Shown in pieces: positions 1 to 7,442 of a DNA stretch of 64,000 nt. The notes beneath the pieces were generated by a model, which worked only from the letters and a program-made list of their open reading frames with translations, made no database searches and was not told the origin of the DNA. Origin of the DNA: Mesorhizobium sp. B2-3-4 (lineage in GTDB: Bacteria; Pseudomonadota; Alphaproteobacteria; Rhizobiales; Rhizobiaceae); NCBI RefSeq assembly GCF_006442315.1, contig NZ_VFVY01000027.1, positions 1 to 64,000 of the forward strand, read 5' to 3'. The translations under genes and the position numbers were made by a program. Every line of letters begins with the position of its first letter. The stretch's first letter is position 1.

Positions 1-1
1 A

Positions 2-67
2 ACCATCGAGGCAGCCGAATGCAGGAACTATTTCGAAAACGCTGGTTACGTTTCCGTCAAAACATGA
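2..67 (+). pseudogene. C-terminal end of a putative IS630-family transposase (cut by window edge)
   Basis: The first bases read in frame as the last 21 residues of a protein ending at a TGA at 65-67. The segment ECRNYFENAGY resembles the conserved C-terminal tail of IS630-family transposases (a Glu-Cys-x-Asn-Tyr-Phe-x-x-x-Gly-Tyr pattern). Only the tail is inside the window, so it cannot be told whether the element is intact or a relic. A 22-residue match is weak evidence, and another protein with a similar tail remains possible. Confidence 0.45.
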
Positions 68-73
68 AACGCT

Positions 74-559
74 CTAGGCCCCCAGCGGATAAGGCATGTA
101 GCCGACAAAGCCCGCGATCTTCCAGTTCGCCCCGACCTTGCGGCAGAAATACAGCGTCTGCCATTTCAGCCGGTCGACGCTGCCATCGGCCTTGGCGACC
201 GAACCGTCGAACTTCTTGTGCAGCACGGCGCGGTCGCCGTCGACATCGATGTCGCGCAGGTTGGTGACGCGAAACAGCGCCTCGCGCAGCGGCTCGGCGA
301 ATTTGGTCGCCGCCGTCTCCCTGGCCTGGCGCAGCCATTCGTCGCGATAGATCTCAAGCCTCGGGAACTGCAACCGCCAGGCATCGGCATTGGCAAGGAA
401 ATGCGCGTGCATGCCGAAGAAAGAGTCGGCGACGAAGTCGTTCTCGACCATCGACCAGTCCTGGCCGATGAAGGCGTCGATGTCGCGGCGCACCAGCATC
501 TCCCACAGCTCGTGGCGGTCGGCGTCGCCTGTCGGAAACGGGTTCTTGTCGAAGGTCAT
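74..559 (-). CDS. NTF2/SnoaL-like domain protein
   Basis: This is a protein of about 161 residues starting MTFDKNPFPTGDADRHE. The length and the alternating helix and strand pattern fit the NTF2/SnoaL fold: early helical residues around WEMLVRRDIDAFIGQDW, then strands with DIDVDGDRAVLHKKFDG and WQTLYFCRKVGANWKIAGF. Such proteins are small cone-shaped enzymes or ligand-binding domains, and the substrate cannot be read from sequence. The longer frame reaching 658 was not used because its extra N-terminus would run into the palindrome at 649-680. The gene is divergent from the RidA gene at 781 and probably shares its control region. Confidence 0.75.
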   Translation of the reverse strand: MTFDKNPFPTGDADRHELWEMLVRRDIDAFIGQDWSMVENDFVADSFFGMHAHFLANADAWRLQFPRLEIYRDEWLRQARETAATKFAEPLREALFRVTNLRDIDVDGDRAVLHKKFDGSVAKADGSVDRLKWQTLYFCRKVGANWKIAGFVGYMPYPLGA

Positions 560-648
560 TGTCGGGGTCTCCGGTGTCGCAAGGGCATCTGTCCGTCGTG
601 GCGTCGAGCCCGTCCGGCAAGCGCGCACGATGCAAGCGCTTTTGTAAT

Positions 649-680
649 AAAGCAACACGGATTCCGAAGAATGTTGCTTT
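649..680. promoter_or_regulatory. Inverted repeat, candidate operator between divergent genes
   Basis: The arms AAAGCAACA (649-657) and TGTTGCTTT (672-680) are perfect reverse complements separated by 14 bases. The left arm and the six bases after it (15 bases, 649-663) recur exactly at 5527-5541, upstream of the RpiR regulator gene. This suggests a binding site for that regulator. The assignment is inference, and no binding data are available. Confidence 0.5.
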
Positions 681-765
681 CCAACAAGGGCCTCTATCGG
701 GATCGGCCCGATCGCGGTAAACCTCCTCGCAAACGGGTGCCGCCCTGGTGTCCCGCCACGCCGCC

Positions 766-774
766 AGAGGAGGT
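766..774 (+). promoter_or_regulatory. Strong ribosome binding site selecting a TTG start
   Basis: AGAGGAGGT lies six bases before the TTG at 781. It makes TTG a better start for the RidA gene than the in-frame GTG at 748, which has no comparable Shine-Dalgarno sequence. Confidence 0.6.
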
Positions 775-780
775 CCTCCC

Positions 781-1146
781 TTGCCCAAGCAGACTTTTGG
801 AACGTCCCATGTGCCGCTGTCGCCCGCCGTGCGGGCCGGCGATTTCGTCTTCATCTCGGGCCAGGTCCCGGTCGGCGGCGACGGCATCGTGGTCAAGGGC
901 GGCATCACGGAACAGACCGAGCAGGTGCTCGCCAATGTGAAGGCCGCGCTGGCGCTCGCCGGCTGCACGATGGACGATGTGGTCAAGACCACCGTCTGGC
1001 TCGAGGACGCGCGCGACTTCGGCGCTTTCAACGCGGTCTATGCCAGGCATTTCCCGAAGAACCCGCCGGCCCGCACGACCGTCGAATCGCGGCTGATGAT
1101 CGACATCAAGATCGAGGTCGAGGCCGTGGCGTACCGGCCGGCCTGA
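781..1146 (+). CDS. RidA family protein (enamine/imine deaminase)
   Basis: RidA proteins are trimeric cytosolic enzymes that hydrolyse reactive enamine/imine intermediates made by PLP enzymes or amino acid oxidation. The 121-residue product has the family layout: a strand with VRAGDFVFISGQVPVG, the helix ITEQTEQVLANVKAAL, then VKTTVWLEDARDFGAFN, and the closing ARTTVESRLM with the conserved substrate-binding Arg followed by the IEVEAVAY strand. A TTG start is chosen because of the perfect Shine-Dalgarno upstream. The gene is 29 bases before the amidohydrolase and probably co-transcribed with it. A second RidA gene lies at 56776. In this context it may clear an imine released during catabolism of an amine or amide. 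Confidence 0.88.
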   Translation: MPKQTFGTSHVPLSPAVRAGDFVFISGQVPVGGDGIVVKGGITEQTEQVLANVKAALALAGCTMDDVVKTTVWLEDARDFGAFNAVYARHFPKNPPARTTVESRLMIDIKIEVEAVAYRPA

Positions 1147-1175
1147 CAGGCCAGATCACAAAGGCGGAGGCTGCC

Positions 1176-2408
1176 ATGCAATTCGACCTCCTCGTGAAGG
1201 GCGGACGGCTGATCGATCCGGTGTCCGGCGTCGACGCGCTGCGCGATGTCGCCATCGCCAACGGCCGCGTCGCGGCAATCGACGCCGATATCCCCGCGGC
1301 CAGCGCCGCGCAAACGGTCCATGCGACAGGCTGCATCGTCGCGCCTGGACTGGTCGACCTGCACAGCCACGTCTATTGGGGCGGCACGTCGCTCGGCGTC
1401 GATGCCGACCGGCTGGCGGCCAAGAGCGGCACCACCACCTTCATCGACGCCGGCAGCGCGGGCGCCGGCAATTTCCTCGGTTTCCGCCGCCATGTCATGG
1501 AGCGCTCGAAGGTGCGCATCCTGGCCTATGTCAACATTTCCTTCGCCGGCATTTTCGGCTTCTCGCAGACGGTCTCGGTCGGCGAATGCGGCGATCTCAG
1601 GCTGTGCGAGCCGCGCGAGGTGGTGGCGGCGGCGCGCGAGCACGCCGATGTTGTCGTCGGCGTCAAGGTGCGCTCGGGCAAGCATGCCGGCGGCACCAGC
1701 GGCATCGCGCCGGTCGATCTGGCGCTGGAGGCCGCCGACAGAGCCGGCCTGCCGCTGATGGCGCATATCGACGAGCCGCCGCCCGGGCGCTCGGAAGTGC
1801 TGCCGCGCCTGCGCCGTGGCGACATCCTCACCCATTGCTTCCGGCCGTTCCCCAACGCGCCGGTCTTCGCCTCCGGCATGGTGCGGCCCGACATGCGGCT
1901 GGCGCGCGAGCGCGGCGTCATCTTCGACCTCGGCCACGGCATGGGCTCGTTCGATTTCGACGTCGCACGCGCCATGCTGGCCGAAGGCCTGGCGCCGGAC
2001 GTCATTTCGAGCGACGTGCATCTCTACTGCGTCGACGGGCCGGCCTTCGACATACTGGTCTGCATGTCGAAGCTGATGGCGCTCGGCATGCCGCTGGTCG
2101 AGGTGCTGCGCGCCGCGACGCAAGCGCCGGCGCAAGCGATCGCGCGGCCCGATCTCGGCACGCTGGCGGTCGGCACGGTGGGCGACGTCGCCGTGCTGCG
2201 CCAGCGGTCGGGCCGCTTCACCTTTATCGACGCGGTCGGCGCCTCGCTCACCGCCGACCAGCGGCTGGTGTCGGAAGGCATCGTCATCGGCGGCACCTGG
2301 TGGCCGAACGAGGCGGCCGACCACGACGAGACCGAGCGTTTCGAAGCGCATGCCGACCATACGCATGTCGAGGTGGCTGCCCGGCATTTCGGGCACCGGC
2401 ATGAGTGA
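1176..2408 (+). CDS. Amidohydrolase/deacetylase family metallohydrolase
   Basis: A 410-residue amidohydrolase-superfamily TIM barrel related to dihydroorotases and D-aminoacylases. Visible metal-site residues are the HSH motif near residues 63-65, a Lys near 164 in GVKVRSGKH that could be carboxylated, a His in MAHIDEPP near 197, a His in ILTHCFRP, and the Asp in VISSDVHLY. The full set suggests an active binuclear hydrolase. The overall order resembles the EF_0837/AHA_3915-type amidohydrolases. The start has a Shine-Dalgarno (GGCGGAGG). It sits after RidA and in the same island as an importer and amidase, so a cyclic amide or acylated amino compound is a reasonable substrate class, but this is inference. 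Confidence 0.85.
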   Translation: MQFDLLVKGGRLIDPVSGVDALRDVAIANGRVAAIDADIPAASAAQTVHATGCIVAPGLVDLHSHVYWGGTSLGVDADRLAAKSGTTTFIDAGSAGAGNFLGFRRHVMERSKVRILAYVNISFAGIFGFSQTVSVGECGDLRLCEPREVVAAAREHADVVVGVKVRSGKHAGGTSGIAPVDLALEAADRAGLPLMAHIDEPPPGRSEVLPRLRRGDILTHCFRPFPNAPVFASGMVRPDMRLARERGVIFDLGHGMGSFDFDVARAMLAEGLAPDVISSDVHLYCVDGPAFDILVCMSKLMALGMPLVEVLRAATQAPAQAIARPDLGTLAVGTVGDVAVLRQRSGRFTFIDAVGASLTADQRLVSEGIVIGGTWWPNEAADHDETERFEAHADHTHVEVAARHFGHRHE

Positions 2409-2492
2409 TTAGTCATCTATCGGGTGATACGGAGATCCGCGGTAGGCAGGGTTGTAGCTGTCTGCGGCGGCACATTTTGTAACCGCCTTCCC

Positions 2493-2525
2493 CCACTCCG
2501 TCGCTGCGAAGCCGAGACGGAGTGG
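2493..2525. repeat. Intergenic hairpin, part of a dispersed repeat
   Basis: CCACTCCGTC (2493-2502) pairs perfectly with GACGGAGTGG (2516-2525) across a 13-base loop. The site lies between two convergent genes and could slow transcription. The string at 2516-2536 recurs with one mismatch at 43660-43680, so this is a dispersed intergenic element, not a unique terminator. Confidence 0.55.
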
Positions 2526-2534
2526 AGGTCGACC

Positions 2535-4322
2535 TTACCCCGAATTGCTCGGCTTCCCATAAACCGGCGTCGCAATCCGTTCCATCCGTGCCTTGATCTG
2601 CAGCGCCACATACTTCGAATAGAAGCGCGACAGGGCCAGATTGCCGCCATGGAACCAGAGCGCCTCCTGCGCCGTCGGCTTCCACATGTTGCGCAATTCA
2701 CCCTGCCACGGGCCGGGGTCGCCCTTGACGCCGGAGCCGAGGCCCCAGCACGGGCCGACCTTGTCGGCGACCTCGCGCGAGACGAGCGCGGCGACATTCT
2801 CGTTCATCGACTGGTAGCCGGTGCAGGCGACGATGGCGTCGGCCTCCAGCTCGCTGCCGTCCTCGAACAGGATGCCTTTGGCCGTCAGCGCCTTGATCGG
2901 CACGCCGCTGCGGATTCCGATCTTGCCGTCGATGATCAGGTCGGAGGCGCCGACATCGATGTAATAGCCCGAGCCGGTGCGGTAGGCCTTCATCAGCAGG
3001 CCGGTCTCGTCGTCGCCGAAATCGAGCGCGAAGCCCGACGCGGCGAGCCGCTCGTAGAAATCGGCGTCGCGGGCGCGGATGACGTCGTAGAGCGCGCGCT
3101 GGCCCTTGGGCACCAGCGCGAACGGCGTCGAGGCGACGATCATGTCGGCCTTCTCGGTGGTGATGCCGCGCGCCAGCGCGTCTTCCGAGAAAATCTCGAA
3201 GCCGACCTGCATCAGCGTGTCGGATTTGACCACGGTGGTCGGTGAGCGCTGGACCATGGTGACGTCGGCGCCGCTTTCCCAGAGATCGACGCAGACATCA
3301 TGGCCCGAGCTTGCCGCGCCGACAACGGCGACCTTTTTGCCGCGGTACTTCTCGCCGCTCGCATACTGGCTGGAATGCAGCAGCTCGCCCTTGAAATCGC
3401 CGGCGCCGGGCAGCTCGATCCTGCGCGGCGGGCCGTAGGCGCCGGTGGCGAAGACGACGTGCTTCGGCTTCAGCGTGATGCGCTGGCCGACGCGGTCGAC
3501 CACCACGGTCCAGACTTTCTCCGCCTCGTCATAGCTGGCGCTGAGGCATTTGGTGGCGACCCAGTAATTCAGCTCCATGACGCGCGTGTACATTTCCAGC
3601 CAGTCGCCCATCTTGTCCTTGGGCGTGAAAACAGGCCAGTTGTCCGGGAACGGGATGTAGGGCAGATGGTCGTACCAGACCGGGTCGTGCAGCACGAGGG
3701 TGCGGTAGCGGTTGCGCCAGGAATCGCCCGGCCGCGCATTCTTCTCGATGACGATGGTCGGCACGCCGAGCTGCCGCAGGCGTGCGCCCAGCATGATGCC
3801 GCCCTGGCCGCCGCCGATGACCAGGCAATAGGGCTGCTCCGTAGCGCCGAGATCACGCGTCTCGCGCGCCCGCGCCTCAGACCAGGTCTCGCGCTCCGGG
3901 TCGGCCTTGTGGCGCACGCCGAGCGGTCTTTTCGCACCCTTGCGCTCCTCGAACCCCTTGAGGTCGGTCATCGCCGTGAACAAGGTGCGGCAGCGGCCAT
4001 CGCGCAGCCGCATGATGCCTTGGCCCGACGCCACCGCGGTCTCGAAGGCGAACCAGGCTTCGATCGTGCCGTCGTCCGAGGTCGCCTCGCCGGTGAGCTG
4101 CCATGCGGTTGGCTTGGTGGTCGCCAGCGTTGACTTGAGCATGGCGGCGATGGCTTCGCGGCCTTCCATGGTGGTGACGTTCCAGGTGAAGGTCAGAAGA
4201 TCGCGCCAGTAGCAGTCGTCGGCGAACAGGTTGGCCGCACCGGTCCCATCGCCGGTTTCGAGCGCATGCGCAAAGGACGCGAGCCATGCGGTTGCCTGCT
4301 TCGTTGGTGCCATGTCGAGCAT
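2535..4322 (-). CDS. FAD/NAD(P)-dependent monooxygenase with N-terminal NTF2-like domain
   Basis: This 595-residue protein joins two domains. Residues about 1-135 look like an NTF2/SnoaL domain (WLASFAHALETGDG, then CYWRDLLTFTWN). The rest is a class B flavin monooxygenase-like fold: the FAD-binding GGGQGGIMLG motif, GDSWRNRY, an NADPH-binding VVGAASSGHDVC motif, and the late ATG-type motif VACTGYQSMNENVA. Such enzymes oxygenate nitrogen- or carbon-containing substrates or act as Baeyer-Villiger monooxygenases. The start MLDMAPTK is preceded by AGGGGAAGAA. It is convergent with the amidohydrolase and followed upstream by the RpiR gene on the same strand. The exact substrate is unknown. Confidence 0.85.
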   Translation of the reverse strand: MLDMAPTKQATAWLASFAHALETGDGTGAANLFADDCYWRDLLTFTWNVTTMEGREAIAAMLKSTLATTKPTAWQLTGEATSDDGTIEAWFAFETAVASGQGIMRLRDGRCRTLFTAMTDLKGFEERKGAKRPLGVRHKADPERETWSEARARETRDLGATEQPYCLVIGGGQGGIMLGARLRQLGVPTIVIEKNARPGDSWRNRYRTLVLHDPVWYDHLPYIPFPDNWPVFTPKDKMGDWLEMYTRVMELNYWVATKCLSASYDEAEKVWTVVVDRVGQRITLKPKHVVFATGAYGPPRRIELPGAGDFKGELLHSSQYASGEKYRGKKVAVVGAASSGHDVCVDLWESGADVTMVQRSPTTVVKSDTLMQVGFEIFSEDALARGITTEKADMIVASTPFALVPKGQRALYDVIRARDADFYERLAASGFALDFGDDETGLLMKAYRTGSGYYIDVGASDLIIDGKIGIRSGVPIKALTAKGILFEDGSELEADAIVACTGYQSMNENVAALVSREVADKVGPCWGLGSGVKGDPGPWQGELRNMWKPTAQEALWFHGGNLALSRFYSKYVALQIKARMERIATPVYGKPSNSG

Positions 4323-4420
4323 TTCTTCCCCTCTTGCTGCATGCGCCCCGATTTGCATCGGGACAGTAAAACCATCGAGCCCGGCGCCGCCCTTCATCCG
4401 CTACGCGGACCACCTCTCAC

Positions 4421-4438
4421 CTCCCCGTGAACGGGGAG
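4421..4438. repeat. Short intergenic palindrome (CTCCCCGT / ACGGGGAG)
   Basis: CTCCCCGT and ACGGGGAG are separated by only two bases. It lies just past the RpiR stop codon. Similar CTCCCC/GGGGAG inverted repeats occur at 9823, 43619 and 63886, so this is one copy of a dispersed palindromic family, which may also fold as an RNA hairpin behind rpiR. Confidence 0.6.
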
Positions 4439-4445
4439 AGGGGAG

Positions 4446-5390
4446 CTAATCCCCCAGCGGCTCCATCTCCTTGCCCGTGCGGTGGATCTGGGCGTTGTAC
4501 TTGATGCGGCGCACCGTCTCGCGCGCCGGGCCGTCGAGCTTGTAGGCCGAGGCCACCGCAAGCAGGTCGATCATCGCCAGGAAGGCATAGCGAGAGGCGG
4601 TCGGCTTCAGCGTGTCGGGATATTCTGATACCGCAACCGTCAGCCTGACGTCGCAGGCGCGGGCGAGCTCGGTGTCGGGGGCCGTCACGGCGATCGCGTT
4701 GGCGTGGTAGTGCTTGGCGAGTTCGACGGCTTCGATCACCTCGCGCGTGCGGCCGGTCGCCGAGATGGCGATGACGAGATCGCCGGGCTTCAGCGTCGAG
4801 GCGGTCATGCGCATCAGATAGGGGTCGCATTGGGCGCTGATCGAGATGCCGTAGCGAAACAGCCGGTACTGGGTTTCCTGCGCCAGCGCCGAGGAGCTGC
4901 CGCCGAGTCCGAACACCGTGACCTGACGCGCCCGGGCGATGAGCTCGGCCGCTTTCTCCAGCTCGCCCGGATCGAGCTGCCGCTCGGCCTCCTGCAGCGC
5001 CCGGCGCGCCTCGCCGAACACCGCGTTCCAGTACGGCATGCCGGCATCGCCCTGCCTGCCCGGCGACGTGTCCAGATAGAGCGCGCCGACGACGAGGCTC
5101 TGCGCCAGCTTCAGCTTGAAGTCGCGCACGCCCTCGCAGCCGATGGCGCGGCAGAAACGGGTGACCGTCGGCTCGCTGACGCCGGCGCGCTGGGCCAGTG
5201 CCGCGTTGGAGGCATCGACGGCGTATTTGACATCGTCGAGCACGACATCGGCGACACGGCGCTCGGCCGGACGCAATTCGCCGTAGGAATCCTTCACCAG
5301 CGAAATGATGTCGGGAATGCGCCGGACAGGCTCGCCGCCGGCTCCTTCCTCGTCGGCGATCGGATGTCCCCGGCTGGCAGCTTCGGTCAT
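4446..5390 (-). CDS. MurR/RpiR family transcriptional regulator
   Basis: A 314-residue regulator. The N-terminal HTH_6 region includes ELRPAERRVADVVL and the helix-turn-helix NAALAQRAGVSEPTVTRFCR. The C-terminal SIS domain is marked by VFGLGGSSSALAQE and ISATGRTREVIEA; SIS domains bind phosphosugars or related phosphorylated ligands. The start MTEAASRG is preceded by AGGAAAG. Longer starts would overlap the putative operator at 5527. It is divergent from the ABC importer at 5705, which makes it the likely regulator of that importer, and perhaps also of the ridA-amidohydrolase genes through the shared 15-base motif. Confidence 0.88.
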   Translation of the reverse strand: MTEAASRGHPIADEEGAGGEPVRRIPDIISLVKDSYGELRPAERRVADVVLDDVKYAVDASNAALAQRAGVSEPTVTRFCRAIGCEGVRDFKLKLAQSLVVGALYLDTSPGRQGDAGMPYWNAVFGEARRALQEAERQLDPGELEKAAELIARARQVTVFGLGGSSSALAQETQYRLFRYGISISAQCDPYLMRMTASTLKPGDLVIAISATGRTREVIEAVELAKHYHANAIAVTAPDTELARACDVRLTVAVSEYPDTLKPTASRYAFLAMIDLLAVASAYKLDGPARETVRRIKYNAQIHRTGKEMEPLGD

Positions 5391-5526
5391 GAAGTCGGTC
5401 TTTCCTAGCCCGTTTTCGACCTGACCTCTTACCATGTTTGCACGCTGTCGTTCCATGCGTCCGGCGCTGCTGCAACCGCTGCGTGCCGCAAGGGCAGCGG
5501 CGTGTGCGCCTGTCCAACTATGTAGG

Positions 5527-5541
5527 AAAGCAACACGGATT
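5527..5541. promoter_or_regulatory. 15-base motif shared with the ridA promoter region
   Basis: AAAGCAACACGGATT is identical to bases 649-663. Here only one arm of the inverted repeat is obvious. Its position about 140 bases upstream of the rpiR start suggests autoregulation. Confidence 0.45.
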
Positions 5542-5581
5542 TCAAGGTAAAGAAAGCGCCATAAAAACAACACATTAAATC

Positions 5582-5595
5582 AAAACCGCGGTTTT
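5582..5595. promoter_or_regulatory. Perfect 14-base palindrome in a divergent promoter region
   Basis: AAAACCGCGGTTTT is a perfect palindrome in the spacer between rpiR and the ABC operon. A TTGACA hexamer at 5622-5627 could be the -35 of the transporter promoter, although no good -10 at 17 bases was seen. Candidate operator for RpiR or a second regulator. Confidence 0.4.
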
Positions 5596-5704
5596 CGTGG
5601 TACGCTTACCAATGCCGGCGCTTGACAGCAAAGTAGGATAGTTACACACTGATTTCCGGCAGTCTGATGACCTATTGGATCATCACGCAATCTCCGAGGG
5701 GCGG

Positions 5705-6535
5705 ATGAACGCGGGCGATATCACAACGCCGAAGCTTGGCGTGCAGGCGGCGACCAAGATCTATCACACGGCATCCGGCGACCTCTTGGCGCTGGACCGC
5801 TGCAGCCTCGACGTCAAAACCAACGAAATCGTCTCCATCGTCGGCCCGTCCGGCTGCGGCAAGACCACGCTGTTGTGGTCGATGTCGGGGCTGCACGGCC
5901 TGACCAGCGGTGAGATCCGGCTCGATGGCAAGGCAATTACCGGGCCGCATCCCGATATCGGCATCGTCTTCCAGGAAGCCAATCTCCTGCCGTGGCGCAA
6001 TCTCGACGCCAACATCCGCTTCCCCTTCGAGATCAAGGGCGAGAAGCCCGATCGCGCCTGGATCGCGCATCTCCTGAACCGCGTCGGGCTCGACGGCTTC
6101 GGCGGCAAGTTCCCGCGCGAGCTTTCGGGCGGCATGCAGCAGCGCGCGGCGATCGTGCGCGCCCTGGCGCTGAAGCCCTCCGTGCTCTTGATGGACGAAC
6201 CGTTCGGCGCGCTGGACAGCTTTACCCGGGAAGAGATGAACCGGCTGGTCGAGGAGATCTGGCTCGACACCAAGACCACCATCGTCTTCATCACCCACTC
6301 GATCGAGGAAGCTATTTTTCTCTCGGACCGGGTGGTGGTTCTGAGCGCGCGGCCGGGTCGCGTCGCGAAGGAGTACCGCGTGCCGTTCCCTCGCCCGCGC
6401 TCGCTGGAGATCATGGCGACACGCGAGGTGTTCGACCTCACCAACCGGATCAAGATGGATATCGTTGGCGAGCGCGCCACGCCGAAGGCTGAACAGCAGC
6501 GCACCAGCGCCGAGATCGTGAGGATCAGGCCATGA
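5705..6535 (+). CDS. ABC transporter ATP-binding protein (NitT/TauT type)
   Basis: A 276-residue ATPase that powers import through the permease encoded next to it. Motifs in order: Walker A GPSGCGKTT, Q-loop VFQEANLLPW, signature LSGGMQQRAAI, Walker B VLLMDEPFGALD and the switch His in ITHSIEEAIFLSD. The EANLLPW and FGALDSFTR spellings are typical of the nitrate/sulfonate/taurine subfamily. The ATG at 5705 is preferred over the upstream TTG because CGAGGGG is just before it. The stop codon overlaps the permease start (ATGA), indicating translational coupling. Confidence 0.93.
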   Translation: MNAGDITTPKLGVQAATKIYHTASGDLLALDRCSLDVKTNEIVSIVGPSGCGKTTLLWSMSGLHGLTSGEIRLDGKAITGPHPDIGIVFQEANLLPWRNLDANIRFPFEIKGEKPDRAWIAHLLNRVGLDGFGGKFPRELSGGMQQRAAIVRALALKPSVLLMDEPFGALDSFTREEMNRLVEEIWLDTKTTIVFITHSIEEAIFLSDRVVVLSARPGRVAKEYRVPFPRPRSLEIMATREVFDLTNRIKMDIVGERATPKAEQQRTSAEIVRIRP

Positions 6536-7374
6536 GCGACGCCATTCCGGAATTCTCGAAGGCCAAGTCGGGAGACGGGCAGGACGTCAGCCTGACCAAC
6601 CTTTCCGCCTTCGCCAGCGGGCCCGGCATCCAGTCGGGCAAGGAGGTCGCCGCCATCGTCGCGGTGGCGGTGATCGTCATCGGCGGCATTGAGCTGGCGC
6701 TGCGGCTGTTCCACGTGCCGCTCTACATCATGCCGCCGCCGAGCTCGATCGCCTATGCGCTGTTCGACGAGTTCCCGCTGATCGCGCCGCATCTCGGCTA
6801 CACGCTGGTCGAGCTCTTGTCCGGCTTTGCCATCGGCGCCGCCGTCGGCCTGGTGCTGGCCGCCGTCATCACCCAGTTCCCGTTCGCGGAAAAGATTGTC
6901 GCGCCCTACATATTGCTGCTGGTCACCACGCCGATGCTGGCGCTGGTGCCGCTGCTCATCCTGCGCTTCGGCTTCGGCTATACGCCGCGCATCATCGCGG
7001 TGGCGCTGGCCGCCGGGCCGATGGTGATGATCAACGCCGCCACCGGCTTTCGCCGCGTCGACAGCGCCAAGATCGCGCTGGCGCGCTCCTACGGCGCCAG
7101 CACGCTGCAGATCTTCTGGAAGATCCGTGCGCCGATGGCGCTGCCGATGATCCTGGTCGGGCTGATGATCGGCGCGATCTTCGGCCTGCTCACTGCCGTG
7201 GGCGCCGAAATGGTCGGCGGCGGTTTCGGCCTCGGCAACCGGCTGACGACCTATTCGTCCATGATCCAGATGCCGCAATTCTTCGCCGTGGTGCTGATCC
7301 TGTCGATGCTCGGCATCCTGATCTACGTGCTGTTCTTCCTGATCGGCAAGAAATGGGCGAGCTGGGAGGCATAA
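6532..7374 (+). CDS. ABC transporter permease (NitT/TauT type)
   Basis: A 280-residue inner-membrane permease with about six hydrophobic segments, beginning near AAIVAVAVIVIGGIELAL. The cytoplasmic coupling loop is visible as RSYGASTLQIFWKIRAPMALP, which matches the EAA loop of binding-protein-dependent permeases. It overlaps the ATPase gene by four bases and is followed 68 bases later by the binding-protein gene, giving a complete importer. The substrate may be a sulfonate, nitrogenous compound or pyrimidine-like molecule and cannot be read from the permease. Confidence 0.92.
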   Translation: MSDAIPEFSKAKSGDGQDVSLTNLSAFASGPGIQSGKEVAAIVAVAVIVIGGIELALRLFHVPLYIMPPPSSIAYALFDEFPLIAPHLGYTLVELLSGFAIGAAVGLVLAAVITQFPFAEKIVAPYILLLVTTPMLALVPLLILRFGFGYTPRIIAVALAAGPMVMINAATGFRRVDSAKIALARSYGASTLQIFWKIRAPMALPMILVGLMIGAIFGLLTAVGAEMVGGGFGLGNRLTTYSSMIQMPQFFAVVLILSMLGILIYVLFFLIGKKWASWEA

Positions 7375-7442
7375 GCAAAGCAATGCCGACGCCCGGGAAG
7401 GGGGCGGCAACAGACCGACGTCAAACAAAAAAGGGGAAAACG

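Noticed and set aside
748..780. GTG at 748 as the RidA start
   Set aside because: The Shine-Dalgarno AGAGGAGGT fits the TTG at 781, and the extra N-terminal residues are not typical of RidA.
1038..2402. 454-residue frame antisense to the amidohydrolase
   Set aside because: The forward frame has intact catalytic motifs. The reverse frame is a high-GC shadow.
4323..4397. Longer start for the monooxygenase at 4397
   Set aside because: The extra residues lack conservation and the start at 4322 has a good ribosome site.
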